A DNA stretch of 64,000 nt from Thermus sp. 2.9 (GTDB lineage Bacteria; Deinococcota; Deinococci; Deinococcales; Thermaceae). This document shows positions 28,455-41,659 of this stretch, one piece after another (the stretch's first letter is position 1; each line of letters starts with the position of its first letter). The notes under the pieces were generated by a model. It made no database searches. It was not told the origin of the DNA and was given only the letters and a program-made list of their open reading frames with translations. Location: positions 1 through 64,000 of the forward strand of contig NZ_JTJB01000003.1 in NCBI RefSeq assembly GCF_000794385.1. The letters are read 5' to 3'. The position numbers and the translations under genes were made by a program.

Positions 28455-28984
28455 CGCAGCACCTCCTCCTTGCGCTCCTCGGGGCGCAGGGCGTCCAGGG
28501 GGCGGCTCGGCTGCACCAAGGCCACCGCCACCACCGTGGCCGCCATGAGCAGGAAGCCCACGGCGAGGAGGACGAGGAGCCAGTCACCGTAGAGGAGGGG
28601 CCCCAGGGCCTGGGGAAGCCCACCTTGGAGGTCTTGGGAGAAGGCGAGCTTCAGGCCCAAGAGCCCGGAGAGGAGGACCCCCGCCACCCCGAGGGAGAGG
28701 AGGGCCGCCAGGGGCTTGGAGCGCACCAAGGGGTCAAAGCCCACCTCCCCCTGGGCGGCGAAGAGGAGCATGATGACGAAGAGGAAGAGGACCACGATGG
28801 CCCCGGCGTAGACGATGATCTGGATGAACCCGAGGAAGCGGGCGTCTAGGGCCACGTACACCCCGGCCAGGACCAAAAAGTTGGCGATGAGGGCCAAGGC
28901 GGCGTGGATGGCGTTCCTTAGCGTCACCACCAGGAGCCCGGTGGCGAGGAGCAAAAGAAGGGCCAAAGCTTCCCAAGGGCTCAC
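28451..28984 (-). CDS. nuoJ: NADH-quinone oxidoreductase subunit J (Nqo10)
   Basis: This is a 177-residue membrane subunit of complex I with five hydrophobic segments. The third, [19 protein letters not shown], is the conserved helix that contains the pi-bulge involved in coupling. It overlaps nuoI and nuoK by four bases each. Confidence 0.95.
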   Translation of the reverse strand: MSPWEALALLLLLATGLLVVTLRNAIHAALALIANFLVLAGVYVALDARFLGFIQIIVYAGAIVVLFLFVIMLLFAAQGEVGFDPLVRSKPLAALLSLGVAGVLLSGLLGLKLAFSQDLQGGLPQALGPLLYGDWLLVLLAVGFLLMAATVVAVALVQPSRPLDALRPEERKEEVLR

Positions 28985-29529
28985 TTTTTCCCTCCTTCCG
29001 TGGGGGCCTTGAAGCCCTCCAGCTCGGGCCGCACGTAGGGCACCACGTAGCCGGGCTTCACCGCCTTCCCGGTCATCTTGGCCTCGCGCCGTTGGGGTTT
29101 GGTCCCCACCACGTCCACCAGCATGTCCTCCTTGCCGTAGATGAGGTCGGAGTACTGGTAGTCCGCCATCTCAAAGTCGTACCCCAGGACGATGGCCCCC
29201 GTGGGGCAGGCCTCCTCGCAGAGCCCGCAGAAGATGCAACGGAGCATGTTGATCTCGTAGACCTTGGCGTAGCGCTCCCCGGCGGAAACGGGGTTTTCCG
29301 GGTCGTTCTCCGCGGGCTCCACGTAGATGGCGTAGGCGGGGCAGGCGGCGGCGCAGAGGGAGCAGCCGATGCACTTCTCCAGGCCGTTGGGGTGCCGGGT
29401 GAGGACGTGCCGCCCGTGGAAGCGGGGCTTGAGGGCCACGGGGGCGTCGGGGTAGGGGACGGTCACCGGCTTGGAGAAGAGGTACTTGAGGGTGATGCCG
29501 AGGCTTTGCGCTAGGGCTTTTAAGGTCAT
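28981..29529 (-). CDS. nuoI: NADH-quinone oxidoreductase subunit I (Nqo9), 2[4Fe-4S] protein
   Basis: This is a 182-residue peripheral-arm subunit that holds clusters N6a and N6b. The two ferredoxin motifs are [12 protein letters not shown] and [12 protein letters not shown], each with CxxCxxCxxxCP spacing. It passes electrons towards cluster N2 in NuoB. Overlaps of four bases on both sides keep it coupled to nuoH and nuoJ. Confidence 0.97.
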   Translation of the reverse strand: MTLKALAQSLGITLKYLFSKPVTVPYPDAPVALKPRFHGRHVLTRHPNGLEKCIGCSLCAAACPAYAIYVEPAENDPENPVSAGERYAKVYEINMLRCIFCGLCEEACPTGAIVLGYDFEMADYQYSDLIYGKEDMLVDVVGTKPQRREAKMTGKAVKPGYVVPYVRPELEGFKAPTEGGKK

Positions 29530-30620
29530 GCGCCACCTCCTTTGCGGACGGGCTTGGGGCTATAGAACGTCGCCCCGAGGAGGGCGAGGAAGCTCAGGCC
29601 GGAGAGGTAGACGAGGTACACCCGGGGCAGGCCCAGGGCCACCACCAAGGCGGTGATGAGGAACCAGACCAGGGCCACGGGGAACAGGAACCCCCAGCCG
29701 AAGCGCAAAAGCTGGTCGTAGCGGAGGCGGAACCAGGTGGCCCGGATCCAGATGAAAAGGAAGAGGAAGAAGGCGATCTTGAGGAACATCCAGAGGTAGG
29801 GGACGTTGAAAAAGGGCATGGTCCAGCCCCCCAGGAAGAGGGTGGGGATGAGGGCGCTGGCGGTGATGAAGTGGATGTACTCCGTCATCTGGAAAAGGGC
29901 CCACTTGATGGAGCTGTACTCCGTATGGTAGCCCCCCACCAGCTCCTGCTCCGCCTCGGGGAGGTCAAAGGGGGTGCGGGCGGCCTCGGCCAAGGCGGCG
30001 ATGGCGTAGACCAAGAAGGCGGGAAAGGCGTAGAGGAAGAGCCAGCCGTTTTCCTTCTGCCAGTTCACGATGTCGTTGAGGTTGAGGCTACCCACCAAGA
30101 GGACCGGGGCGAGAAGGGCGATGCCGAGGCCGAGCTCGTAGGAGATGAGGCTTGCGGAGGAGCGCAAGGAACCCAGGAGGCTATACTTGCTCCCCGAGGC
30201 CCACCCCGCCAGGAAGATGCCGTAGATGGCCATCTCGCTCACGGCGAAGAGGTAGAGGATCCCCAGGTCCAGGTTCACCACCCAAGGCTGGAAGCCGAAG
30301 AAGCTCCCCGGGGGGCCGAAGGGGATGGCCCCGAAGGCCAGGAGGGCGAAGACCACCCCGAGGAGAGGGGCGAGGACGAAGAGGACCTTGTCGGCCCGCT
30401 CCACCACCAGGTCCTCTTTGAAGATGCTCTTGATGGCGTCGGCGATGGGCTGGAAGAGGCCGGAGGGCCCCACGCGGTTCGGGCCCATGCGGATCTGGAA
30501 GCGGGCGAGGAGCCTGCGCTCAATCAAGGTCATGAAGGCAAAGGCGGTGAGGAGGCCCACCACCACCAAAAGCGCCTTCAGGGCCACCATCCAGTAGGGG
30601 TCCAGGGGGTAAGGGTTCAC
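29526..30620 (-). CDS. nuoH: NADH-quinone oxidoreductase subunit H (Nqo8)
   Basis: This is a 364-residue membrane subunit next to the quinone site, with eight or more hydrophobic helices. The conserved cytoplasmic loop [20 protein letters not shown] and the acidic [14 protein letters not shown] segment help form the quinone chamber. It overlaps nuoG and nuoI by four bases each. Confidence 0.97.
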   Translation of the reverse strand: MNPYPLDPYWMVALKALLVVVGLLTAFAFMTLIERRLLARFQIRMGPNRVGPSGLFQPIADAIKSIFKEDLVVERADKVLFVLAPLLGVVFALLAFGAIPFGPPGSFFGFQPWVVNLDLGILYLFAVSEMAIYGIFLAGWASGSKYSLLGSLRSSASLISYELGLGIALLAPVLLVGSLNLNDIVNWQKENGWLFLYAFPAFLVYAIAALAEAARTPFDLPEAEQELVGGYHTEYSSIKWALFQMTEYIHFITASALIPTLFLGGWTMPFFNVPYLWMFLKIAFFLFLFIWIRATWFRLRYDQLLRFGWGFLFPVALVWFLITALVVALGLPRVYLVYLSGLSFLALLGATFYSPKPVRKGGGA

Positions 30621-32968
30621 GCTTCACCTCCTGCCGGGACCAGGATCTGGGCCGGGAAGCGCCTGCCGGCGAAGGGGCCCAGGGCGGAGAGGTAGTAAAG
30701 GCCCTTGGGGACGTCTTGGCGGTGGACCACCCGAGCCCCTTCCCGTCCCAAGGGGGTTTCCACCTCCACCAAGGCGCCTTCGGGCAGGGCCTCGAGGCGG
30801 GCCGTTTCCGGGTGGACCCAAAGCTCCGCTGAGGCCGCCTCCTTGGCCTTGCCCTCCCTTTGCCAGGCCTTCCACATGGTGGGTCGGAGGTAGAGGTTCC
30901 CCGTTTCCTCCTTGGGCCTGAGCGCCTTGGTGCGGAAGGCGTAAAGCCCCATGGCCTCGGGCACCTTCTTGGCCTTGAGGGCCCGCTCCGCCTCCAGGTG
31001 GAGCCTGAAGGGCGGCCGCACCCCCAAAGCCTCCGCCAGGAGGGCCAGGACCTGTAAAGCCCCTTCCGCCTCCCCGTTTTCTATGGGGGCGGGGGAGAGG
31101 GGAAGGACGCGGCCTTCCAGGTTCAGGATGTGGCCCCGCTTCTCGTAGAAGGTGGGGGCGGGCAGGATCACGTGGGCGTGGCGCTCGGCCAGGGGGTGGA
31201 GGTGGGAGAGGTGCATCACCACGAAGCGCTTTCCCTCTAGGGCCGCCTCGGGGGGGACAAAGCCGTAGTAGGCGTAAGGGGCCCCCGGCTCGTCCCAGGC
31301 GGCCCCCTTCTCCTTGGGCCATACCCCCATGGCCTCGAGGCCCCGGGCATTGGGGGCGGGGGTCATGGCCAGGACCTTGGCCCCCTTGCGCTCGGCGAGG
31401 AGCCTGGCCCTTTCCGCCGCCACCGTGTCCTGAAGCACCCCAGCCCCCAGGATGAGCACGGGGCGCTCCGCCCGCTCAAAGGCCTCCTTGGCCTTCCGCA
31501 CCGCCTCGCCTCCCTCCTTCTCCCCCAGGAGGGCGAGGAGGATTTCCCGCTCCTCCCCGGGGGCGTGGACCTCCTGGATGGCCGCCCAGCGCATGAGAGG
31601 GGCGCGGTAGGGGGCGAAGAGGGCCATCTTGTCCGTGCGGCGGAGCATCCGCTCCTTGATCTGCAGGTCGGCGAAGGGGGTGCCGTGGGCAAAGCGGTAG
31701 GGGGGCTTGAGGTCCCGCACGAACTCGGAGAGGCGCAGGTGGAGGATGGGGGCCTCCTCCGTGGGGTCGCCCAGGACCAGGGCGAAGTCGGCCCGGAGGA
31801 GGTCTTCCAGGGTGGCCGGGGGATAGAGGCTCGCCGGGGCGGCGGTGCGGCCCTGGAAGTCCAGGTGGGGGGTTTTGAGGCTCTCCGCCAGGGCGGCGGC
31901 CAGGAGGCCCTCCTCCAAGGTGGCGTCCCCCGCCAGGTAAAGCCCCACCTCCTCCCCCTTAGCCCCCTTCAGGCCCTCCTTTAGGGCGAGGAAGGCCTCC
32001 TCCCAGGTGGCCTCCCGAAGCCGCCCACCTTCCCGCACCATGGGGGTCTTGAGGCGGCGGGTGTCCGCCCACTCGTGGCCGAAGCGGCCGGCGTCGCAGA
32101 GCCAGATCTCGTTGACCTCGGGGACCTCCCGGGCCCGGACCCGTAGGAGCTCGCCGCTTCGGGTGTCCGCGGTGATGCCGCACCCCACGGGGCAGAGGGC
32201 GCAGGTGGTGGGGGTTTCCTCCATCTCCCAGTTGCGGGCGCGGAAGCGGGCGGTGAGGTCCAGAAGGGCGCCCACGGGGCAGATGTCCGTGATGTTGCCG
32301 GAAAAGCCCGAGGGGAGGCCGAAGTCCAGGGTGCCGATGAAGGTGTGCACCCCCCGCTCAATGAAGTCCAGGACCTCGTCCCCCGGGATCTCCTCAAAGT
32401 AGCGCACGCACCGCTTGCAGTGGATGCACCGCTCCCGGTCCAGGATGACGAAGGGGGAGAGGGGGTGGTGCTTGTCCTCGTGGCGGCGGGTGAACTCAAA
32501 GCGGGTGTAGACGGGAAGCTCCAGGGGGTTTTTCTGGTAGTACTTCTCGTAAAGCCCGTACTCCACGGTGCGGTCCTGGAGCTCGCAGGCCCCGCCCTTG
32601 TCGCAGGTGGGGCAGTCCAGGGGGTGGTTGAGGAGGGTGAACTCCACCATCCCCGCCTGGGCCTCCCGCACCACCTCGGAGAGCGTGTCCACCACCATGC
32701 CCTCGGCCACGGCGGTGACGCAGCTCGCCGCAAGCTTGGGTTGCCACTGGATCTCCGGCTCGCCCTTTTCGTTCAAGAGGGGCTTCCCGTCGGGGCCCCG
32801 CTTGGGCAGGCCGATGCGCACCAGGCACATGCGGCAGGCCCCGATGGGGGAGAGGTGCTTTTCCGAGCAGAAGAGGGGAACGTCGTACCCGGCGTGGAAG
32901 ACGGCGTCCATGACGCTCGTCCCCGGGGGCACTTCCACCACGCGGTCGTTGACCTTGACCCTGACCAT
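30617..32968 (-). CDS. nuoG: NADH-quinone oxidoreductase subunit G (Nqo3)
   Basis: This is a 783-residue peripheral-arm subunit. The N-terminal [2Fe-2S] domain (C in [17 protein letters not shown]) is followed by the cluster ligands [14 protein letters not shown] and the two-cluster motif CIHCKRC. The extra N7 cluster site CALCPVGC, with a fourth cysteine in IWLCDAG, is kept in Thermus and some other bacteria. The rest is a molybdopterin-oxidoreductase-like domain that has lost its cofactor role. It begins one base after the nuoF stop. Confidence 0.97.
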   Translation of the reverse strand: MVRVKVNDRVVEVPPGTSVMDAVFHAGYDVPLFCSEKHLSPIGACRMCLVRIGLPKRGPDGKPLLNEKGEPEIQWQPKLAASCVTAVAEGMVVDTLSEVVREAQAGMVEFTLLNHPLDCPTCDKGGACELQDRTVEYGLYEKYYQKNPLELPVYTRFEFTRRHEDKHHPLSPFVILDRERCIHCKRCVRYFEEIPGDEVLDFIERGVHTFIGTLDFGLPSGFSGNITDICPVGALLDLTARFRARNWEMEETPTTCALCPVGCGITADTRSGELLRVRAREVPEVNEIWLCDAGRFGHEWADTRRLKTPMVREGGRLREATWEEAFLALKEGLKGAKGEEVGLYLAGDATLEEGLLAAALAESLKTPHLDFQGRTAAPASLYPPATLEDLLRADFALVLGDPTEEAPILHLRLSEFVRDLKPPYRFAHGTPFADLQIKERMLRRTDKMALFAPYRAPLMRWAAIQEVHAPGEEREILLALLGEKEGGEAVRKAKEAFERAERPVLILGAGVLQDTVAAERARLLAERKGAKVLAMTPAPNARGLEAMGVWPKEKGAAWDEPGAPYAYYGFVPPEAALEGKRFVVMHLSHLHPLAERHAHVILPAPTFYEKRGHILNLEGRVLPLSPAPIENGEAEGALQVLALLAEALGVRPPFRLHLEAERALKAKKVPEAMGLYAFRTKALRPKEETGNLYLRPTMWKAWQREGKAKEAASAELWVHPETARLEALPEGALVEVETPLGREGARVVHRQDVPKGLYYLSALGPFAGRRFPAQILVPAGGEA

Positions 32969-32969
32969 G

Positions 32970-34282
<1,313 letters not shown>

Positions 34283-34286
<4 letters not shown>

Positions 34287-34828
34287 ACCTCCACCTCGTG
34301 CACGTGGTGGCCGCACCTGCCGGGAAGCGCGATCTCCTCAAGCCGCTTCCCCGCCCTTAAGCCCTCCAAAAGGGCCTGGAGCCTGGCCCGGGTCACGCAC
34401 TCCACGTAGGGCTCGTCGTTCACCTGGATCACGGGGGCGGTGTGGCAGCTTCCCAGGCACTCCACCTTCTGCACGCTGAAAAGCCCGTCCGGGGTCACCT
34501 CCCCGGGGCCGATGCCCAGCGCCTCGGTGAGGTGGTCCCAAAGCTCGTCTGCCCCGGCGAGCTTGCAGCTTAGCGTGGCGCAGACCTGGAGGTGGTACTT
34601 GCCGGTGGGCACAAACTGGTAGTAGGAGTAGAAGCTCGCCACCCCCATGACCTCCGTGGGGGTGGTGCCCACCAGACGGGCGATCTCCTCTATCCGCTCG
34701 GGCCGGATCCAGCCCTCCTCCTGCTGCACCCGCCTCAGGAGGGGCATGATGGCGGCCCGCCGCCCCTCGGGCGGGTACTTGGCGAAGGTTTCCCTTAGGA
34801 AGTCCTCTTTGTCGTCAAAGAACCCCAT
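34283..34828 (-). CDS. nuoE: NADH-quinone oxidoreductase subunit E (Nqo2)
   Basis: This is a 181-residue thioredoxin-fold [2Fe-2S] protein carrying cluster N1a. The four ligands are in VCATLSCKL and [11 protein letters not shown]. It pairs with NuoF in the NADH-oxidising module. It follows nuoD by nine bases and overlaps nuoF by four. Confidence 0.96.
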
Positions 34829-34837
34829 CTTCCCTCC

Positions 34838-36055
34838 TTAGCGGTCCACGTCCCCCATGACCGGGTCCAGGCTGGCGATGATGGCCACCATGTCCGGCAC
34901 CTGTTCGCCCTTGGCGGCGTAGGGCAGGCTTTGCAGGTTGACGAAGCTCGGCGCCCGCACCTTCACCCGGTAGGGCATGCTCCCCCCGTCGGAGACGATG
35001 TAGTAGCCGAGCTCCCCCCGGGCCGACTCCGTGGGCACGTAGACCTCGCCCTTGGGGGGGTGGAAGCCCTCGGTGTAGTGCTTGAAGTGGTAGATCACCG
35101 CCTCCATGGAGGTCTCCAGGAGGTGGCGGGGGGGCGGGGTGATCTGGGGGTTGGGGTCGCGCACGGGCCCCGGCTCCAAGCGCTCTAAGGCTTGCCGGAT
35201 GATCTTCACCGACTCCCGCATCTCCCGGATGCGGATGATCATCCGGTCAAACACGTCCCCGTGTTCCCCCAAGGGCACGTCAAACTGGTAGGTCTCGTAC
35301 CCGGCGTAGGGGTAGGCCTTGCGCACGTCGTAGTTCACCCCGCTCGCCCGCAAGGACCCCCCGGTGAGGCCGAGGTTGATGGCAACCTCCGGGGGAATCA
35401 CCCCTACCCCCCGCGCCCTTTCGTAGAAGATGGGGCTTTCGGCAAAGAGGGCCTCGTACTCGTCAATGCGGTGGGGCATGACCTCGAGGAACTTCTTGAG
35501 CTCGGGGACGAACTCCTCGGGCAGGTCCTCCTTGACCCCGCCGATGCGGATGTAGTTGTGGTGGAAGCGCTGGCCCGTGACCCACTCAAAGAGGTCCAAA
35601 ATGGTCTCCCGCTCGCGGAAGGCGTAGAAGAAGGGGGTGAGGGCCCCGAGGTCCAAAAGCCCCGTGCCCAGGAAGACCAGGTGGCTCGCCAGGCGGGAGA
35701 GCTCGTTCAGGATGATGCGGATGGTCTGGGCCCTGGGCGGCACCACCGCCCCCACCAGCTTCTCCACCGCCAGGGCGTAGGCCAGGTCGTGGGCGAAGGA
35801 GTGGAGGTAGTCCATCCGGGGCGTATACGTGATCACCTGCGTATACGTCCGGTTTTCCATGTTCTTCTCAAAGCCGGTGTGGAGGTAGCCGATGTGGGGG
35901 ACGAGGTCCAAGACCTCCTCGCCCGAAAGCGTCACCACCACCCGCAAGACCCCGTGGGTGGAGGGGTGTTGCGGGCCCACGTTCAGGGTCATGACCTCGG
36001 TGCGGAGCTCTTTGGGCTCCTCCAGGGTCTCCACCGGGTCCAGGTAGTCCTTCAT
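34838..36055 (-). CDS. nuoD: NADH-quinone oxidoreductase subunit D (Nqo4)
   Basis: This is a 405-residue subunit related to the large subunit of NiFe hydrogenases. It forms the quinone pocket with NuoB: the conserved [12 protein letters not shown] loop and [18 protein letters not shown] segment are present, with the quinone-contacting tyrosine expected in the latter region. ATG 36055 overlaps the nuoC stop by four bases; an upstream extension inside nuoC is rejected. Confidence 0.97.
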   Translation of the reverse strand: MKDYLDPVETLEEPKELRTEVMTLNVGPQHPSTHGVLRVVVTLSGEEVLDLVPHIGYLHTGFEKNMENRTYTQVITYTPRMDYLHSFAHDLAYALAVEKLVGAVVPPRAQTIRIILNELSRLASHLVFLGTGLLDLGALTPFFYAFRERETILDLFEWVTGQRFHHNYIRIGGVKEDLPEEFVPELKKFLEVMPHRIDEYEALFAESPIFYERARGVGVIPPEVAINLGLTGGSLRASGVNYDVRKAYPYAGYETYQFDVPLGEHGDVFDRMIIRIREMRESVKIIRQALERLEPGPVRDPNPQITPPPRHLLETSMEAVIYHFKHYTEGFHPPKGEVYVPTESARGELGYYIVSDGGSMPYRVKVRAPSFVNLQSLPYAAKGEQVPDMVAIIASLDPVMGDVDR

Positions 36056-36672
36056 TTGACCTCCTTGGCCTTGGTGAGGTCGGCCCAAAGGGCCCGGTAG
36101 CCCTTGCGGCTACCCCCCTTGTAGAGGGTGAGGCCGGGGCTTTTGCCGGTGATGGCGGCCCGGAACTCGCTCGGCACGATGAAGCGCCCCTCGCGGAAGA
36201 GGGTGGGGGTTTCCCCCAGGGGGAAGTCCTTGCGCAAGGGATGGCCCTCGAGGTCCTCCGGGGTGAGGATCTTGCGCAGGTCCGGGTGCCCCTCAAAGAC
36301 GATGCCGAACATGTCGTAAACCTCCCGCTCCAAGAAGTTGGCGCTCCCCCAGAGGTCGGTCACCGTGGGAAGCCTGGGGTCCTTCTCCGGCACGTAGACC
36401 CGGGCGAAGAAGCGGCTCCCGTCCCCGTCCTTCCACCCCGGCAGGGAAACCAGCTCGTAGACCACGGCAAAGCGCTCGGGGCGGGGGTCGGGGTACTCCA
36501 GGTAGTCCAGGCCCACGATGTCCGCCAGGTAGTTGAAGCCCAGCTCCTTGTAATGGACCATCTCCCCCTTGAAGGCCTCCCGGGGCAGGACCACCCAGAG
36601 GTTGCCAAGGCCGTTCTCCTCCACGGCATACCCCTTGGACCGGGCTTCTTCCAGGACACGCTCAAGCCGCAC
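36052..36672 (-). CDS. nuoC: NADH-quinone oxidoreductase subunit C (Nqo5)
   Basis: This is a 206-residue 30-kDa-type subunit of the peripheral arm, with the family signature [14 protein letters not shown] and the segment [24 protein letters not shown] that recurs in all NuoC proteins. It has no cofactor. It overlaps nuoD and follows nuoB after three bases. Confidence 0.96.
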   Translation of the reverse strand: MRLERVLEEARSKGYAVEENGLGNLWVVLPREAFKGEMVHYKELGFNYLADIVGLDYLEYPDPRPERFAVVYELVSLPGWKDGDGSRFFARVYVPEKDPRLPTVTDLWGSANFLEREVYDMFGIVFEGHPDLRKILTPEDLEGHPLRKDFPLGETPTLFREGRFIVPSEFRAAITGKSPGLTLYKGGSRKGYRALWADLTKAKEVK

Positions 36673-36675
36673 GCT

Positions 36676-37221
36676 TCACCCCCTTGCCCGCTGCCAGGCG
36701 GCCACGGGCGGAAGCTTCCGGCCCCTTTCGTCGTAGGCCTGGCCGCGCACCTTCTTCTGGAGTTGCATCACGGCGTAGATGAGGGCCTCGGGCCGCGGGG
36801 GGCAGCCGGGGACGTACACGTCCACGGGCACCACGGAGTCCACGTTCTGCACGATGGCGTAGTTGTTGAACATCCCCCCGGAGCTGGCGCAGGCGCCCAT
36901 GGAGATCACCCATTTGGGGTCGGGCATCTGCTCCCAGACCCGGCGCATCACCGGGGCCATCTTCTTGGACAGCCGCCCGGCCACGATCATCACGTCCGCC
37001 TGGCGGGGGCTGGCCCGGAAGACCTCGCTGCCGAAGCGGGAGAGGTCGTTGCGGGCGTCGGTGGAGGCCATCATCTCAATGGCGCAGCAGGCGAGGCCGA
37101 AGGTGGCGGGCCAAAGGGAGTTGGACCGCCCCCAGGCCACCAGCTTTTCCAGGGTGGTGAAGAGAATGCCCTCCCTTTCCAGCTCCTGCACGTCTTTCTC
37201 AAACAAATCCTTCAATGCCAC
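36676..37221 (-). CDS. nuoB: NADH-quinone oxidoreductase subunit B (Nqo6)
   Basis: This 181-residue subunit carries the terminal cluster N2. Ligands are the tandem cysteines in [11 protein letters not shown], the cysteine in [10 protein letters not shown] and that in [11 protein letters not shown]. The start is GTG 37221, giving the conserved Nqo6 N-terminus [14 protein letters not shown]; the frame extends seven codons further but inside nuoA without support. It overlaps nuoA by ten bases. Confidence 0.97.
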   Translation of the reverse strand: MALKDLFEKDVQELEREGILFTTLEKLVAWGRSNSLWPATFGLACCAIEMMASTDARNDLSRFGSEVFRASPRQADVMIVAGRLSKKMAPVMRRVWEQMPDPKWVISMGACASSGGMFNNYAIVQNVDSVVPVDVYVPGCPPRPEALIYAVMQLQKKVRGQAYDERGRKLPPVAAWQRARG

Positions 37222-37571
37222 CGCATCACCCCCTTCCACCACTCGTAGAGGAAGCCCACGAAGAGGAGGAGGGTGAAGGCCAAAACCCCGAGGAAGCCAT
37301 AAAGCCCAAGCCCTCCGGCGCTCACGGCGTAGGGCCAGAGGAAGGCCACCTCCACGTCAAAGAGGATGAAGAGCATGGCCACCACGTAGAAGTGGACGGG
37401 AAAGCGCTTCACCTCCCCGGCGGGGTCGTTCCCCGACTCGTAGGGCATGAGCTTGGCCCTGCCCGGCTTCTTAGGGCCCAAAAGAGCCCCCACCCCAAGG
37501 GCCGCCACCCCGATGAAGAGGGCCACCCCTAGATAGATGAGGACGTTCACGTACTCCGCGATCGGCGCCAA
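37212..37571 (-). CDS. nuoA: NADH-quinone oxidoreductase subunit A (Nqo7)
   Basis: This is a 119-residue three-helix membrane subunit and the first gene of the 14-gene nuo operon. Conserved features are the [20 protein letters not shown] loop between helices 1 and 2 and the [13 protein letters not shown] helix. The start is TTG 37571 with an AGGAGGGGAC ribosome site upstream; the protein aligns with Nqo7 from MAPI onward. A rare start codon on the first gene may lower initiation. Confidence 0.95.
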   Translation of the reverse strand: MAPIAEYVNVLIYLGVALFIGVAALGVGALLGPKKPGRAKLMPYESGNDPAGEVKRFPVHFYVVAMLFILFDVEVAFLWPYAVSAGGLGLYGFLGVLAFTLLLFVGFLYEWWKGVMRWH

Positions 37572-37599
37572 GGTCCCCTCCTTTCGTGCATCTCTTCAC

Positions 37600-37635
37600 G
37601 AGGCGGGGACCCAAAACCCCAAACGCCCCCGCCTC
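37600..37635 (-). promoter_or_regulatory. Leader hairpin ahead of the nuo operon
   Basis: GAGGCGGGG (37600-37608) and CCCCGCCTC (37627-37635) form a perfect 9-bp stem around an 18-base loop, about 28 bases before the nuoA start. It lies between a -10-like TAAGAT (37651-37646 on the minus strand) and nuoA. It may be a leader structure controlling entry into the operon. No known riboswitch class was recognised. Confidence 0.4.
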
Positions 37636-37726
37636 ATTTCCCGCCCATCTTATCACCCTGAGGCCGGGACAAGGGGGATAGGCTACACCAAGAGTAGATT
37701 AAACGGTGTAATGTCCATCCTCACGC

Positions 37727-39291
<1,565 letters not shown>

Positions 39292-39295
<4 letters not shown>

Positions 39296-39924
39296 CCCTT
39301 GAGCAAGGCCCGGAGTTCCCCGTAGAGGCGCTTGGTCTCCTCAGGGGTCTTGCCGTACCCCCCGTATTTGGTGACGATCCTGGCCGCCTCTTTGCCCAGG
39401 CCCTTTTCCCTGAGGCGCTCCAGGAGCTGGTCAATGAGGCGGTGGGCTTCGGGCTTCTCCTCTTCGGGCTCCGCCTCCGGTTCCGGGAGCTTGGGCGGGG
39501 TGAAGCGGCCCTTTTCCGGGTCGTAGTCCACCCACTGCTTTTCCAGGCGGTAGAGGTAGCGCCCCACCCCGAACTTCACCGCCGCCCGCTTGAGGGCGTC
39601 GGAAAAGGCGGCCTTGAGGGAGTCGCCCTCTCCCACGTCCTCCTTGGTGACCCCGAGGACCGTGAGGCGGCACTTCACCTCGCAAAGCCGCTCCCTACGC
39701 TCGCCCCGCTCGTCCTTTAGGTTCCTTTCCTGGTCGGCCAGGACCTCGTAGCTATCGTGCCACCCCTCGGGCCCCACCACCCGGTCCAGGCGGTCCAAGA
39801 CGGTGCGGGCGTCCACGTAGGGGACCACCAAGGCCCGCTTCCGGTCCTTGGAGAGGGCTTCTATGCGCCACTGCACCTCGGCGGGGGGAAAGGGCTCGGC
39901 CAGTTTCCGCCAAACTTCGTCCAC
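39292..39924 (-). CDS. ddrA: DdrA/Rad52-type single-strand annealing protein
   Basis: This 210-residue protein resembles the Rad52/22 family and in particular Deinococcus DdrA, which binds single-stranded DNA ends and protects them after damage. Family features are VPYVDARTVLDRLDRVVGP near residues 34-52, and the GEGDSLKAAFSDALKRAAVKFGVGRYLY segment (about 99-126). The C-terminus, EAHRLIDQLLERLREKGLGK, resembles a small helical binding tail. The start is GTG 39924. It is first of a three-gene operon with the phosphoesterase and ksgA. Confidence 0.8.
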
Positions 39925-39986
39925 TTTCTAAGTCTACTTTAGCGGGCTCTCATGGACCAGGGGAGGGAGGGGGGTATCCTTAGGGC

Positions 39987-40325
39987 ATGCGGAAGTGGCT
40001 TGTCCTTTCCTTCCTGTTGGTTCCGGCGGTGGCCCTCGAGGTCCGGATCACCGCCAACCTCACCTTGGATCTCTTTCCCCAAGCGGTGGTGGTGGAGCGG
40101 GTGGCGGAGCCCCAGGGGGTCGTGGTGGTCTACAACTTTTCCCGGGCGGAGGCCGTGTTCCGCTACCATGACGAGGACCTGCGCCGCCGGGGCTGGGTGC
40201 GCACCAAGTACGAGGTGAAGAAGGGCGAGTGGAAGGCGGAGTACCGCAAGGGCAAGGCCAAGGCTAAGCTTTCCGTGAAGGACAAGAAGGGGCGGGTGGA
40301 GGTGCGCCTCAAGGAAGGGGACTAG
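39987..40325 (+). CDS. Hypothetical secreted protein, 112 residues
   Basis: The N-terminus MRKWLVLSFLLVPAVALEV is a clear signal peptide with a likely cleavage after VAL or ALE. The mature part is small and very basic at its C-terminal half, with repeated Lys-rich segments (KYEVKKGEWKAEYRKGKAKAKLS). I do not recognise a family. It precedes the tRNA-Ala gene, whose promoter overlaps its last codon. Confidence 0.65.
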   Translation: MRKWLVLSFLLVPAVALEVRITANLTLDLFPQAVVVERVAEPQGVVVVYNFSRAEAVFRYHDEDLRRRGWVRTKYEVKKGEWKAEYRKGKAKAKLSVKDKKGRVEVRLKEGD

Positions 40326-40350
40326 ACAAGCCTTCTTGCCCCGCTACCAT
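40323..40350 (+). promoter_or_regulatory. Putative promoter of tRNA-Ala
   Basis: TAGACA at 40323-40328 and TACCAT at 40345-40350 are separated by 16 bases, close to the TTGACA/TANNNT pattern. Transcription would start about five bases before the tRNA. Confidence 0.5.
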
Positions 40351-40361
40351 ATAGGGCGCGT

Positions 40362-40437
40362 GGGGCCGTGGCGCAGCTGGGAGCGCGCCTGAATCGCACT
40401 CAGGAGGTCACGGGTTCGAGTCCCGTCGGCTCCACCA
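40362..40437 (+). tRNA. tRNA-Ala (anticodon CGC)
   Basis: This is a 76-base cloverleaf with CCA encoded. The acceptor stem GGGGCCG pairs with CGGCTCC and contains the G3-U70 pair that identifies alanine tRNA. The anticodon stem CCTGA/TCAGG encloses ATCGCAC, giving anticodon CGC for codon GCG. The T arm is ACGGG-TTCGAGT-CCCGT. An integrase gene converges on its 3' end, so the tRNA 3' half is the probable attachment site of the prophage. Confidence 0.96.
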
Positions 40438-40457
40438 AGTCTGGGACGTGAAAACCG

Positions 40458-40479
40458 CCCCCCGGGGAAACCCGGGGGG
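40458..40479. terminator. Hairpin between tRNA-Ala and the integrase
   Basis: CCCCCCGGG-GAAA-CCCGGGGGG is a perfect 9-bp stem with a GAAA loop, between two convergent genes. There is no long T tract; AAGCTTT follows. It could stop transcription from either side. Confidence 0.6.
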
Positions 40480-40514
40480 AAGCTTTGACAGCAGGCCGTG
40501 TAGCAGAACCCCTC

Positions 40515-41659
40515 TCAGCCTAGGTCTAGGACCCACCCCATGCGCTCTTCCTCCAAAAGGTGCCGGTAGATGCCCAAGGTGATGGTTGGGCTGGCGTGGC
40601 CCATGCGGTCCGCTACCACCTCCACGGGAGCGCCGTTGGCCAGGAGGAGGGAGCCGTAGGAGTGGCGCAGGTCGTGTACACGGATGGCGGGGAGCCCAAG
40701 CCGGGCCAGTACCCGCCGCAGGTAGTGGTCCGGAGCGTCTGGGTGGGCAGGGGTGGAGGGGTCCCGCCCAGGGAAAAGCCACATGCCCCGCGCTTCGGCC
40801 TCCGATAGCCCCTCGAGGGTTGCCCGGTACGCCCGCAGGCGCTCCAAGGTGGTGGGGGGAATGGGTACGGTGCGGTAGCTTCCCGGCGTCTTTGGCTCCG
40901 AAAGCTGGCCCTTTCCGTTCACCTTTATCCACGCCCGGCGCACGTGCAAAACGCCCCGCTCCAGGTCCACATCCCCCCATTGCAGGCCCATCGCTTCACC
41001 CCGCCGCAGGCCGCAGGTGAGCATGAGGCGAAGGGCCAGGGCGATGGGGGTTCCCCCCTCGTCCAGGGCCGCCAGCAGAGCGCGGGCCTCCTCCGGCTGG
41101 AGGGTGCGCCCCGGGGGACGCTTGGGAGGCAACTTCAGGCGCACCGGGGCCACGGGATTGCGCACAATCATCTCCAGGCGAAGGGCATCCTCAAATAGGG
41201 AAAAGAGCAGGGTCCGCGCCAAGCGCACGGTCCTCGAGGTGGCTCGGCCTTGGAGCTCCGTGAGGAAGCGGCGCACGTGCAGGGGCTGTACCGCCTGGAG
41301 GCGCATCCGGCCTAGAGGGTCGTGGGCGGAAGGGTTTTTGAGGGATGGAAGCAGGCGGGTGAGCTCGTAGCGGTAGGAGTTTAGGGTGCTGGGCCGCACT
41401 TCTTTGGCCTTCATCTCCAGCCACTGCTTGGCCCAATCGGCCACGGTGAGGCGGGTGGGCTCGGGCAGGAGCCCCCGATGATGCCGGGCTTGGAGCTCGG
41501 CAAGCTTTCTGGCCACTCAGCCCTGGTCCGGCCATAGACCTGGACGCGTTTGGGGTTGCCCCGCTCGTTGTAGCCGATGGTGATGGCACCCACCCACCGA
41601 CCGTCCTTCCGCTGGTAGATGGAGCCCTCGCCAGGAGGGCGCTTGCCTGTACGGGGCAT
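40515..41659 (-). CDS. int: Tyrosine recombinase (phage integrase), single-base frame break
   Basis: The N-terminal arm-binding region (MPRTGKRPPGEGSIYQRKDG) reads from ATG 41659. The core-binding and catalytic domains continue in another frame from about 41514 to 40515. One base is missing near 41514-41516, where GAGGTGGCC is expected and GAGTGGCC is found; adding it gives 382 whole codons. Catalytic residues are the arginine in CGLRRGEAMGL, the HDLRHSYGS box, the histidine in MGHASPTIT and the tyrosine in LGIYRHL. The start overlaps the repressor stop (TGATG). The indel is either a sequence error or it locks the prophage in place. Confidence 0.88.
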
